From assembly GCF_030272615.1 (NCBI RefSeq), contig NC_081408.1:405861389-405925388 (forward strand): 64,000 nt of DNA, given 5' to 3'. Positions 29,473 to 40,250 of this stretch are shown here, in pieces (the first letter of the stretch is position 1; each line of letters starts with the position of its first letter). The stretch is from Cryptomeria japonica (taxonomy: Eukaryota > Streptophyta > Pinopsida > Cupressales > Cupressaceae). The notes under the pieces were generated by a model. The model made no database searches. It worked only from the letters and a program-made list of their open reading frames with translations, and was not told the DNA's origin. The position numbers and the translations under genes were made by a program.

Positions 29473-30162
29473 ATGATACATTCCAGGCAACACACATGGA
29501 CACAACAAAGCGTGGAAATGTCAAACACAGATCAACACTATCAAATTGTAAAAAAATATGAAAACGATACGCAAAACTATGTCAAGGTCCATCGCACACT
29601 AACAAGTCAAGGTCTTATTGCAAACCTACCTCCAAATGATGTAGATTATGAAATCCTCAAATATCTCCACGAATCTTTCCCCATGTCCCATTCCTCTATT
29701 CCACCCATAGAATGGCTTGTTCACATCCCATTTCCACGCATCCGAGCACAACAAGAGTGGATTGCGAGGCATGCTCATCATGTTCACCAACCCTTTGTCT
29801 GTCCATACCCCTGTGATGATCTTGTCTTCCCCATAAGATGTTGTTTCTTTTCAAAATTATTCAAGCTCAGGCTTGAATCATGGCAAACCAACTATATCAA
29901 TAGATTTTTCTTAGAATGTTACTATGGTCCTGAAGTTTGACAATGCTCTGAAAACCTGTCATGGCAACAATTGCTTCGTACAATAGTCATTGAACAAATG
30001 CCATCGTGGATTTTTACCAAAGTATACATCCAACCTAATTGTAAGCCTAATACCCCTTCTCGACTATACAGTCAAGTCATTCTTTGGAAAGAACCCATTC
30101 CATCTTCACCACCACATCTACTGGACCCCAAAGGTTTCGACCTTGAATCCTTACTAGAATAA
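29473..30162 (+). pseudogene. Unknown ORF inside pogo-type element
   Basis: One reading frame of about 230 codons is interrupted by a single stop at 29938-29940 and then continues in frame to 30162. The product would be a soluble, Trp- and His-containing protein, for example PPIEWLVHIPFPRIRAQQEW and ARHAHHVHQPFVCPYPCDD, with no membrane segment. I do not recognise the family. It sits between the left terminal repeat and the transposase on the same strand. pogo-type elements usually encode only a transposase, so an accessory protein or a captured host fragment are both possible. Confidence 0.5.
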
Positions 30163-30585
30163 GTGTTACGAGTTAAAAACAATAACTATTTTAAACCCAT
30201 ACTGTACAAGTGTACAATGCACTAAACACATGAATAGTTGCAACCCTAACTTTAGACAAAATATTACGTTTCGTAAAAGGGAACCATAGTCCTACTGTTC
30301 AAGCATCACTGACTTCTTGCAGTGTGTTGTCATTCGTTCTGAAAGTGCACCTCCCTTCCATAACAAGCATCACTGTTAGTATTGGTAAACACACATCAGT
30401 CTACAACATCACATGGTTAGTTGGTTCCATCTCACAATACCAAATTTCAAACAATATACCAGTTGTCTTGTGACATTTAAATTTAAACATATCAGTCATA
30501 GTAGTTTATAGCTGTTATTCATCTGTGTAATTTAAATGTTTGGACAACTAACATACTTGTTGTGCAGACGTGGAAGGCAAACAAG
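30163..30585. other. Spacer between the two element ORFs
   Basis: No frame or motif is recognised. The sequence TTGTTGTGCAGACGTGG just before the transposase start could be an intron acceptor, which would allow an upstream exon. Confidence 0.35.
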
Positions 30586-32876
30586 ATGGCTCCTCGTGGT
30601 ACAAAGAAGAGATCAACATGCACAAGGGTCCAATCACATAAAAGAGGAGTCGTGCTCCCTATAGAAGCAGAAGCCCCAATTCATGTTGAGAACAATCCAG
30701 CCCCTATACCTCCAGCAGTAGAGGATCCCGATCAATAGCCTATCCTGCCCACAGTGGAGGATCATACGCCACCTTCAACTTCAGTAAAAGTTACTATGCA
30801 ACAGAAGTTGTGGTCAACAACGGACATGGAAGGTGAACTCCATGATGTTGAGGACAATGACACGTCCATACAGGGTGCATCAAAGAAATGGGGCATCCCA
30901 ACTGCAACACTGTTGAAATGGTTGGGTGGTGTCACAACCACGTCCAAGAAGGGTCCACCAACAATCCTCACCACTGAAGAAAAAGAAGAGATTGTTCAGT
31001 GGTGCTAAGAGATGGCTGCAGTTGGTCATGGTCTCGACATAATCAACTTGAAGGAAGTTGTCTCTCAGATTTGTGAGACTAGACCAACCCCTTTCAAGGA
31101 TGGCATGTCTGGGAAGTCGTGGTGGTCTGGTTTCAAGGCCCAACATTCAAACTTAGATTGTGGACAGCTGAAGGCCTCTACAAAGATAGGGCATTGATTC
31201 TATGACCAATAGCTGTGTCTTCTTTCTACGGTACTTTGTCAAAAGCCTATGCCTCTAATCCATATGGTCCTGCTCGTATTTGGAACTATGACGAAACTAG
31301 TGTGATGGCTGGAAGAAATGGGACTCTGAGGGTACTTGCGAGGAAAGGAAGCCATAACATGTCTTATATACTCCCGAAGGGTCGTGAATGGATTACAAGA
31401 CTCTGATATGTTAACTCTTCTGGGAAAAGCATACCAGGCTTCTATTTGTTCAAAGGGAAGAGGCAGTTACATAATTATATCTTGAAATGCGAGTCGGGTG
31501 CTTGCATGGTAGCACAACAACATGCCTGGATGAACAAGGAATTATTTCTTAATTGGCTGCACCACTTCAAGTGCTCTATTCCAGGGGGTGTATCACCCAC
31601 CAACAAGAACTTGCTGATATTTGATGGCCATGGCAGTCATGTTGCACTGCCAACCATCAAAGAGGCGAGGATGCTAGGCATAGACTTGCTCACATTGTCG
31701 GCTCACACCTCTCACAAGCTACAACCACTCAATGTGAGTGTGTTCTCTCCATTCAAGATGTAATTCAAATCAGAAAAAGCCACATGGATAGCAAGGTTCC
31801 TGAATGTAGAAATCAGGAGGGCAGAACTAGCAAAAATAGGTAGCAAGTCTTTGGCCAAGGCATTGACTATTTCCAACATTGTAGCAGAATTCAAAAGGAC
31901 CAGTATATGGCCCCTCAATCTTGATGCCCTCATGGACGACATGCAACCCAACAACACATTCGAGATTAATGATGGCGAAGATGCATCTGCAGTGCAAAAC
32001 ATGCTCAGCGTTTCAGGTGTTCATGTGTCACAGGAAGTGGTTGCAGAAAACATTGCTCTTATCCGTCAATTAGATTCAAATGGACAAGTGGACAGTGAAC
32101 AACCAACCAAGAACATTGGTGTAGTTGCAGTTGAGAGTGTGGATAACAGTCTTGGCCTTCCATCCGAGCGAATTGCACCATCATGGGTGGTGGAAGGGGC
32201 AATGGATCTAGGTGTTGACTTGCAAGGGCAAGAAGAACAGGGAACATTCACCTTCCCTTCACCACCAACAGGTGTCATGCTAGAAGTGGTACACTACTAT
32301 GTAGATTCTAGTCAATCTGACAATGGAAATAATGTTGGTTTGACACAAAAAACATCAGAAGCTGGTAATGTGGAAGACAAAAGCCTGCTGTCACAAGTAA
32401 GTGAGATGCCTGACTCCCAACATGAGCACTCACTCACACGATTCTTAAAGCTACTAGTTCACATTGTGAATAGAAAACATGGTAGGGGGGCTGGTAATGG
32501 CATCCGCTTGAGCCGAGAAGGGCAGTTGTTGACTTCTGATGAGTACATGGAACCTTTCATGGTGCAGGAGATGAAGAATATAGATGCATCGGAGACAAAA
32601 GAAAGAAAGAAAGAGAAGATCAAAGCAAACAAGGCAACAAGTTTATTGGCGAAGGAAGAGAAGGCACAAGAGAGAAGGGAGAAGGTGATTCTGCGTAAGG
32701 AAAGGGAGAGGCTGAAAGAACTAGAGAATAAGGAAAAGGATGAAAGACAACAGCGAGAGAAGGCAAGGATGGAACACGAGCTCGAGGAAAGGGAAATCGA
32801 GGAGAAGAGAGCTATTTTGGCAGGAAAGAGGATGCTAAATAGTGAATCCAGTCCATCCATGCCTTTGCCTAAATGA
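30586..32876 (+). pseudogene. pogo/CENP-B-like DDE transposase, inactivated
   Basis: The frame starts MAPRGTKKR. An HTH-like region follows (SIQGASKKWGIPTATLLKW), then a second DNA-binding segment with TPFKDGMSGKSWWSGFKA. The DDE_1 nuclease core has NYDETS (first Asp), LLIFDGHGSHV (second Asp) and SHKLQPLNVSVFSPFK, where related transposases have Asp in PLDV; here it is Asn. Stops lie at 30736, 31006, 31404 and 31761, and a frame change occurs at about 31150-31200. From 31851 the frame is open for 341 codons, ending in a highly charged coiled coil rich in Lys, Glu and Arg (about residues 240-330 of that stretch). The enzyme would cut and rejoin element ends at TA sites in the nucleus. This copy is dead. 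The natural C terminus extends past the 32874 stop, as the duplicated copy at 33655-34101 shows. Confidence 0.85.
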
Positions 32877-34710
32877 CATCCCATAACGCATGATCTGTTG
32901 AACACAATCTTGCCGAACTTTCCAACAGGGTTAAATTGTTCACCTACTTCCCCATCCCCTATCTTTTCTGCTCCTTCAAACTATATTGCAGGGGTGCCAG
33001 CCCTGGATATTGCAGTCCAATGCCAAATGAACTGAGTTCTAGTGAAGCAAGTGAAGGTGAGGAGAACATGGTACCCATTGCAACATCGAGGGCATCAACT
33101 GCAGGGCCAAGAACTTATTTGCCTCATTATTTCAAGTGACTTCTAAAAAGACATATGTCATACTATTTTTTGGCTTTCCGATTTATAGTTACACATAAGA
33201 ACTGCAAATATATGTAATGAAGACATTTATTCGACATGGATTCTGCCATCTTTTAATATGGCTTTCTGATTTACAAGTAATGGGATGATTGAGCAATTTG
33301 TCAACAAGTGCCTATTTTTTTTTTTTTTTCCAATTTTGTGCATTTTGTATGTTTTGTATGTTGCTGCAATTCACATGTAATGGGATGATTGAGCAAAGGT
33401 GTGAACAACTACATGCTTCAGTTTTCATCAATTTGAAAGAATCAAGTTTTCATGTAATCATTTTTGCACAATTGAGCTAGGCACCCCAAATCAAAATCTT
33501 GCACGCTAACCCGACATAATGCCACATGTGCTATACCCATTTGTGGGAGTGGTCAAAATTATGCCACTTCGGTGCGTCGACCGGATTGTGGCTGGGCCCA
33601 CATTGTTAACCATTTAATATATCTGTCAGTTTCGAACGGGGTTGTATAGATGCCTTGGAGACAAAAGAAAGAAAGAAAGAGAAGATCAAAGCAAACAAGG
33701 CAGCAAGTTTATTGGCGAAGGAAGAGAAGGCACAAGAGAGAAAGGAGAAGGTGATTCTGCATAAGGAAAAGGAGAGGCTGAAAGAACTAGAGAACAAGGA
33801 AAAGGATGAAAGACAACAGCGAGAGAAGGCAAGGATGGAACACGAGCTTGAGGAAAGGGCAATCGAGGAGAAGAGAGCTATTCTGGCAGGAAAGAGGATG
33901 TTAAATAGTGAATCCAGTCCATCCATGCCTTTGCCTAAACGACATCCCATAACGCATGATCTGTTGAACACAATCTTGCCGAACTTTCCAACAGGGTTAA
34001 ATTGTTCACCTACTTCCCCATCCCCTATCTTTTCTGCTCCTTCAAACTATATTGCAGGGGTGCCAACCCCGGATATTGCAGCCCAATGCCAAGTGAACTG
34101 AGTTCTAGTGAAGCAACTGAAGGCAAGGAGAACATGGTACCCATTGCAGCATAGAGGGCATCAACTGCAGGGCTAAGAACTTATTTGCCTCATTATTTCA
34201 AGTGACTTCTAAAAAGACATATGTCATACTATTTTTTGGCTTTCTGATTTACAGTTACACATAAGAACTGCAAATATATGTAATGAAGGCATTTATTTGA
34301 CATGGATTCTACCATCTTTTAATATGGCTTTCTGATTTACAAGTAATGGGATGATTGAGCAATTTGTCAACAAGTGCCTGTTTTCTTTTTGTTCCCAATT
34401 TTGTGCATTTTGTATGTTTTGTATGTTGCTGCAATTCACATGTAATGGGATGATTGAGCAAAGGTGTGAACAACTACATGCTTCAGTTTTCATCAATTTG
34501 AAAGAATCAAGTTTTCATGTAATCATTTTTGCACAATTGAGTTAGGTACCCCAAATCAAAAGCTTGCACGCTGACCTGACATAATGCCATGTGTGCTATA
34601 CCCATTTGTGGGAGTGGTCGAAATTATGCCACTTCGGTGCGTCGACCGGATCGTGGCTGGGCCCACATTGTTAACCATTTAATATATCCGTCAGTTTCGA
34701 ACGGGGTTGT
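32580..34710 (+). repeat. 1.07-kb tandem duplication of transposase 3' end
   Basis: Two head-to-tail copies with a period of about 1,066 bp: 32580-33645 and 33646-34710. Both run from ATAGATGC, through the Lys/Glu-rich coding end and a non-coding tail, to TTTCGAACGGGGTTGT. They differ at scattered sites, many of C-to-T or G-to-A type. Confidence 0.9.
33655..34101 (+). pseudogene. Duplicated transposase C-terminal tail
   Basis: This 148-codon frame repeats the coiled-coil tail (METKERKKEKIKANK onward). It reads through MPLPKRHPITHD to a stop at 34099, where the first copy has a stop. The first copy has TGA and this copy CGA at the same codon, so a CpG-type C-to-T change truncated copy one. 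It has no start or catalytic core and is a relic. Confidence 0.75.
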
Positions 34711-34890
34711 CGTGTGGCATTCTTGTACATGCACACCCAATCCACCAACCTCTCTGTCGAAAGTTCCCCCCACCACTTTCAAAAAGTTTCCTTGCAGTGG
34801 CATTAACTACGCATCACCTCACCTTCCATGCAGCTAGCTCCTCGTGTGTTTCAACCACAACAACATTGAATACTCGTGCCTCGAACACAT
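34562..34890 (+). repeat. Left arm of a 0.33-kb inverted repeat
   Basis: The segment from GCTTGCACGCTGACCTGACA to about 34890 reappears in reverse orientation at 38237-38582. Shared words include CCCATTTGTGGGAGTGGTCG, ATTATGCCACTTCGGTGC and TTTCCTTGCA(G/A)TGGCATTAA. Confidence 0.85.
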
Positions 34891-35299
34891 GGTTTTCAAC
34901 TTACAAGAATTGATGTCCATGATCCACTCCAACAAGAACACACAACCGTTTGAAGACCTTAATACTTTTGAATTGTGATGCACATAATTCAGGACTACAA
35001 AGGTTTCAAATGACAACATATCCTCATTGTTTAGGACTATGAGAATTATGATAACAAGACATGTTTGATTGTGCGGATTATACTTTATTGTTCAATCTGC
35101 AAGGGTACTTGTTCAATTTGTGCAAGCTCTGTGGGTTCTTGTTCCAATTGTTGACAACTTTGCCCAATCACCACATTACATGTGAATGGATTCGATATCA
35201 CAGAAAGACTTTGTGAGAGATTAGTTTGTGGACCTTTCAAGTTGTGGCGCCTACCTCTAAATGTGTTTTGATTTCTGCAAGTTCTACCCTCCTGATATA

Positions 35300-35422
35300 T
35301 GTACATATACAAATTTTTTGATTTGGTGTAGCCAACTCAGCGGACTAGCTGGTGAGTGGGTCCACGTGGCTTGCCATGTGTTCCCCCAAAGTTAAGGTAT
35401 GCAAGCTTTGGCTCGTCCCCCC
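35300..35422 (-). repeat. Right terminal inverted repeat of copy A
   Basis: Read inward on the minus strand it gives GGGGGGACGAGCC, then GCCACGTGGACCC, then GAGTTGGCTACACCAAATC. It matches the left end block by block, with more divergence near the tip. Confidence 0.7.
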
Positions 35423-35429
35423 TATGCAC

Positions 35430-36205
35430 ATACAGATATGTACATGTAGAGATCTAGATACAAGCATGTATATCTCTAAATCTACATACACACATGTACA
35501 CACAAATAGTGAAATACATGTACATACATATATGTATACACATGTACACATAAATGTGTATACATGCACACATATATGTATATACATGTAGATACATACA
35601 TATATACATGCCCATATATTGAGGATTTTCATTTTAAGTTGTAAGTCACGTAGAAACATACATGTACATACACACTTGTACATACATATATGCATATACA
35701 TATCCATACATATATGCATAAACAAGTCGATACATATATGCATATAAATGTACATACATAAATGCATGATTTGTCAAACTTGGGTTGAAGGGATTCATTT
35801 TTTAGTTGTAAGTCATGTAGAAACATACATGTACATACATATCTGCATATACATGTACATACATATATGCATATACATGTCAAACTTGGGTTGAAGGGTT
35901 TCACTTTTAGTTGTAAGTCATGTAGAAACATACATGTACATACATATATGCATATACATGTCCATACATATATGCATAAACAAGTCCATACATATATGCA
36001 TATAGATGTCCATACATAAATGCATGATATGTCAAACTTGGGTTGAAGGGCTTCATTTTCAGTTGTAAGTCATGTAGAAACATACATGTACATACATATC
36101 TGCATATACATGTACATACATATATGCATATACTTGTCCATACATATAAACATATACATGTGCATACATAAATGCATGATATGTCAAACTTGGGTTGAAG
36201 GGTTT
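35430..36205. repeat. Minisatellite, ATACATGTACATACATAT family
   Basis: Short TACATA-type words (ACATACATATATGCATATAC) are grouped into larger blocks. Each block has GTTGTAAGTCATGTAGAAACAT and ends TGTCAAACTTGGGTTGAAGG. Block starts lie near 35638, 35809, 35910 and 36063, so the long unit varies from about 100 to 170 bp. Confidence 0.85.
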
Positions 36206-37720
36206 CAATGTCACTGTTAATGTTTAAGGGTTTAAGGGTTTGTATTTGACAATTAATGTATTCAATTTAACAGTTTAATATATTTATAGAAGAAACATGG
36301 CAAGTATTTAAGTATGGAAGTTCACAAGTATTGAGAAACATGGGAACTATTTATAAATAAACATGGCAACTATGGAAGTGCACAAGTAGAAAAGAAACAT
36401 GACAAGTATATATAAAACTAAGAAAGGAACATGTTCACCAATGAAACCAAGTATTAATTATTTAATTTTTGAAAACACTTAAGGAAATTGGGCGTTCATT
36501 GAGTTAACAATACATAAAGTAACATGACAACTATTTAGCAAAGAAACAAATAAGTACATTCAATGAATCTAAACAAGTTACATTGAAAGGGTTTGAAACC
36601 ATCGAGCCCTTTGAACCCTCAAACAATGCAGGAGAAATAGAAAACCCTTAAAATAGAAAGGAAATGTGATGCTCGAAATGGAAACAAAGCATGTATGAAT
36701 ATGAGGGTGAAATTTTGAACCATTGTACAGTTACAAAAGACTTTGCATTTGAAACCCTGAAACCCTTCTACATGGTGGGGTTTATGTGGAAACCATTTAA
36801 GATCAACAGTGTAAAAAAACTATAGGTAGAGTGAAAAAGAAACCCTCACCCAGTTACATTGTCAGGGTTTGAAACCATTAAATCCTTTAAACCCTCAAAC
36901 AATGCATAGTCAGAGTGAATCCTTTAAACCCTCAAACCATTCAATCATTGAAACCATTGAAACCATTCAAGCATTGCATAGTCAGAGTGTTGTAAGGGTT
37001 TGAAACCATTGACAGCATTGAAAGCATTGAAACCCTGAAACATTAACTGTGAAATTTAAAACCCATTAATAGTGATGCTCGAAACCAAAATCCTTTAAAC
37101 CCTCAAACAATGGAAGTGAAATTGAATACCCTGAAACCATTAAAGCAATGTGATGGTCAAGATGGTAACCAATAAACCAAAATATGAAACCCATACGCAT
37201 AAACAGATAAAAAGAAAACCATACACAGAGTTAATCTAAAACCCTCGACCATTCAACTCTGCAAACCATTCAAGCATTGAAAGCATTGAAAACTTGAAAC
37301 ATTAACTGTGAAATTTAAAACCCATTAATAGTGATGCTTGAAACCGAAATCCTTTAAACCCTCAAACAATGGAAGTGAAATTGATGTCCTTGAAACCACT
37401 AAAGCAATGTGATGGTCGAGATGGTAACCAATAAACCAAAATATGAAACCCATACGCAAAAAATAGTAAAATAAAACCATACGTAGAGTGAATTTGAAAC
37501 CAAAGACCATTGAACTTTGCAAACGATTCAAAGGGTTTGAAATCATTCAAGCATTGAAACCATTAAAACATCGCAACCATTGAAACCCTCAAACATGAAC
37601 AGTGAAATTTAAAACCCATTAACAGTGATGCTCGAAATCCAACTTTATAACCATCTTTTAGCAATGTGCCAATCGAAATCGAATACAGGCCACCAATTTT
37701 AACAGTGATGCACAAAATGA
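36206..37720. repeat. GAAACC-rich degenerate repeat field
   Basis: Dense short motifs of the type GAAACCATTGAAACC and TTTAAACCCTCAAAC fill about 1.5 kb. A 259-bp unit beginning CATTAACTGTGAAATTTAAA is clear at 37041 and 37300, with a partial third copy near 37591. No coding sequence is supported. Confidence 0.8.
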
Positions 37721-38236
37721 AACCATTTTTTTTGAGAAGTCACCATTAAAAACACAGTAGAGCTTGAACAGAGGATTATGATTCCCTTTTTGCATGTATT
37801 TGTGTTCATGAACACATTATTCAGTGTTCATAAACACAAAGACTTGTCGAAACGTAGCTGGACATGCAAACTAAATAATGGACGACATAAAAACAGTGTC
37901 AAAAAATCATAAGAGATAAGGAAAATGCCAAAAAAAAAATGAATGGAATCGGTAGGCCTTAGTGAGGAGAATACCTCACTTGGGTCGAAGGGGGACAACG
38001 ACTTTGAGTCCCATACTGATGGCATCGTGTCGTCATCACCATCGAAACCTACAAAAACCACAGAAAACAAAAGTACAAATGAAACAATGAAAAAACGAAA
38101 CCCCAACAAAAACGAGAAACTAGGTAAAGCGAGGAGAAAACCAGTCCTTGTACCTGGTAAAGGGTGCACACGTTTTGGCTCCATCCCGAATTCCTTCAAT
38201 GCCATCGCGAACAGGATGTGGTGCGATTGAAAGCAA
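37721..38236. other. Spacer with no supported gene
   Basis: Open frames on both strands overlap here, the longest being 144 codons on the minus strand at 37828-38262. They share no recognisable family and lie between repeats. I do not support a gene. Confidence 0.35.
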
Positions 38237-38582
38237 GGACTCGACAAGCACTGAAATACCAAGAGGCAGGCGCATTGAATGTTGTTGTGGTTGAAAAGCG
38301 CGAAGAGCTAGGTGCACGAAGGGTGAGGTGACGCGTAGTTAATGCCATTGCAAGGAAACTTTGAAAGTGGCGGCAGGAACTTTGGAGGGAGAGTCTGGTG
38401 GATTGGGTGGCCATGTAGAAGAATGCCACGAGGCAATCTCGTTCAAAACTGGCAAATATTCTAAATGGTTAACGGGGTGGTCCCAACCATGTTTCGATCG
38501 ATGCACCGAAGTGGCATAATTTCGACCACTCCCACAAATGGGTATAGTACACATGGCATTATGTCGAGTCAGCGCGCAGGAT
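38237..38582 (-). repeat. Right arm of the 0.33-kb inverted repeat
   Basis: Reverse-complement counterpart of 34562-34890. On the minus strand it directly follows the terminal repeat ending at 38780, so this sequence is subterminal DNA of a pogo-type element end. Confidence 0.85.
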
Positions 38583-38587
38583 CACGT

Positions 38588-38710
38588 TTTGGGGTAGCCA
38601 AGTTGGCGATCGACATGGCAAGCGGTCAAAGTTGGTCTCCGAGTCCACGTGGAACGTTTTGGGGTAGCCAAGTCGGCGATCGACATGGCAAGCGATCAAA
38701 GTTGGTCTCT
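38588..38710. repeat. Two tandem 60-70-bp subterminal repeats
   Basis: GTTTTGGGGTAGCCAAGT(T/C)GGCGATCGACATGGCAAGCG is followed by AAAGTTGGTCTC and a GTCCACGTGG core. It occurs twice head-to-tail, at about 38588 and 38657. Confidence 0.8.
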
Positions 38711-38743
38711 GGGTCCACGTGGCGTGGCGTGCCACGTGGACCC
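38711..38743. repeat. Perfect 13-bp palindrome GGGTCCACGTGGC
   Basis: GGGTCCACGTGGC at 38711-38723 is matched exactly in reverse by GCCACGTGGACCC at 38731-38743, with a seven-base loop. Each arm contains the CACGTG core also found at the other two element ends. Confidence 0.9.
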
Positions 38744-38780
38744 AAGAAGTTAGGGTGCCCACGTTCTGGCTCCTCTCCCC
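38744..38780 (-). repeat. Terminal inverted repeat tip, alternative right end
   Basis: Read inward on the minus strand: GGGGAGAGGAGCCAGAACGT then GGGCACCCTAA. It is followed outward by TA at 38781-38782. It matches the left end at 28644 better than the 35422 end does, with the first 12 bases identical. Confidence 0.8.
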
Positions 38781-38782
38781 TA

Positions 38783-39748
38783 GTTTTCTTTTGTGTTTTG
38801 GTTGTCGATGAAAGTTATGTCACCAACCCAAAATGCCAATGAGATTTAATTTCAGTGAACACTATGCTTTAAAAACTTCAAACGCTTATTGCATTTGACG
38901 TATGGATCTTTAATTAATTGTCCAAAATGCTTTGAAAGTTTAGAAACCAAGATAATGGTTTTAATGAAACAACCTCAAACTTCTAATTTTAATAATCCTT
39001 TGTTTGGCTTCTTTGAATTGAAATGATGATTGGAACATTTTTGACATATGATCTTCGAATTGCCTTCCAACTACACAATAGACCCACATCTTCTTCTTTA
39101 ACCTTAAATGTCTCATTGAATTTCCAAAGGGGTTAATGCAATCTTCCTTTGTGCTTCCTTCAACACATGCAGGTTCCTTGAATAGATATTTTATCCTCTC
39201 TATTAAGACATCAAATATTCATCAATTGTACTTTTACTGCAACAAGAATAGCCAATATCTTCACTTGGTTGAAAGTACGAGGCATTAACAAGAGCATAGA
39301 ACCTAAAATTTGGTAAATTATGGGAATAAAGATTTGATGAAGCATAAAAAGATATAAAGATGGAAAGTTTAAAATTCCTCTTGTTTCAAAATTGCAGGCA
39401 ACACACGATATTTATAGAAAGCAAAATTTTATTTTATTAAGAACTTCTCCTTTAAATTCCAAGTGTGGTTTTACCACATCTCCATTCTATTTTGCATTGC
39501 ATCAAAAATGCAAATTAAGATGTTAACAATGGGCCTTCCATGTTAGATGTGAGGATTCATGGAACCAAACTATGTTGAAGAAGAAAGAGAAACAAGAAGA
39601 GGTCCAAAAGAATTTTTACTAAGTGGGACCAAAGACAACACATCAAGACAAGAAATAACTATAGCAACTTATGAAATAACTATTGAGTTTAAAAAAATTC
39701 AAAGCATAAAACATTGTTGTACAATAACAAGATCATGCCAACAATCTT
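38783..39748. other. Unassigned DNA
   Basis: No gene, RNA or complete repeat recognised on either strand. Confidence 0.45.
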
Positions 39749-40250
39749 ACCTTTAGAATTAAGAGTTGCACATGTAAAAAAGGTGGTCCTAACATAAGGA
39801 CTTATTTTACATTTGATAATGACAAATTTCAAATACAACACTAGTGGTCCTCCCATATGTGATCCTTCTAGCATGTGACATCCCAAAAGGACACCCTAAT
39901 GGTTGGGATTCCTTTACTACTCAAAACGACACCCTTAACATTTATAGGCACAATGTAATTTTAATGGCAAGAATTTATAAGCAAATTCAATCATGGTTTA
40001 CCTTTAGAATTAAGAGTTGCACATGTAAAAAAGGTGGTCCTAACATAAGGACTTATTTTACATTTGATAATGACAAATTTCAAATACAACACTAGTGGTC
40101 CTCCCATATGTGATCCTTCTAGCATGTGACATCCCAAAAGGACACCCTAATGGTTGGGATTCCTTTACTACTCAAAACGACACCCTTAACATTTATAGGC
40201 ACAATGTAATTTTAATGGCAAGAATTTATAAGCAAATTCAATCATGGTCC
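39749..40250. repeat. 251-bp tandem duplication, apparently perfect
   Basis: Copies 39749-39999 and 40000-40250 look identical over their full length, both starting ACCTTTAGAATTAAGAGTTG and ending AAATTCAATCATGGT. The same 51-codon frame (MVLPYVILLACDIPKG...) appears in both at exactly 251-bp offset. I do not recognise that peptide. The lack of any difference means a very recent duplication or an assembly artefact. Confidence 0.93.

Larger units (their letters stand above)
28644..35422 (+). mobile_element. pogo-type DNA transposon, decayed (copy A)
   Basis: The left end GGGGAGAGGAGC at 28644 follows a TA at 28642-28643. The right end, read inward on the minus strand from 35422, is GGGGGGACGAGC next to a TA at 35423-35424. 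Both ends share an inner block of about 110 bp with GGTCCACGTGG or a close variant and GAGTT(A/G)GCTAC..CCAAATCAAAA. TA target sites plus a CENP-B/pogo-like DDE transposase place it in the pogo branch of Tc1/mariner. The interior carries an unknown ORF at 29473-30162 and the transposase at 30586-32876. A second possible right end, more like the left one, exists at 38780, so the true boundary may be there (10.1 kb). Confidence 0.75.

Noticed and set aside
32459-32905. 148-codon Ser/Phe-rich minus-strand frame
   Set aside because: Antisense shadow of the Lys/Glu-rich transposase tail; a truncated equivalent appears in the duplicated copy.
35345-35931. Cys/Tyr/Met-rich minus-strand frames of 100-140 codons
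   Set aside because: Translations of the TACATA minisatellite.
36206-37720. Possible interstitial telomere repeat (CCCTAAA type)
   Set aside because: The recurring words are GAAACC and AAACCCTCAAAC with irregular spacing, not a seven-base telomere unit.
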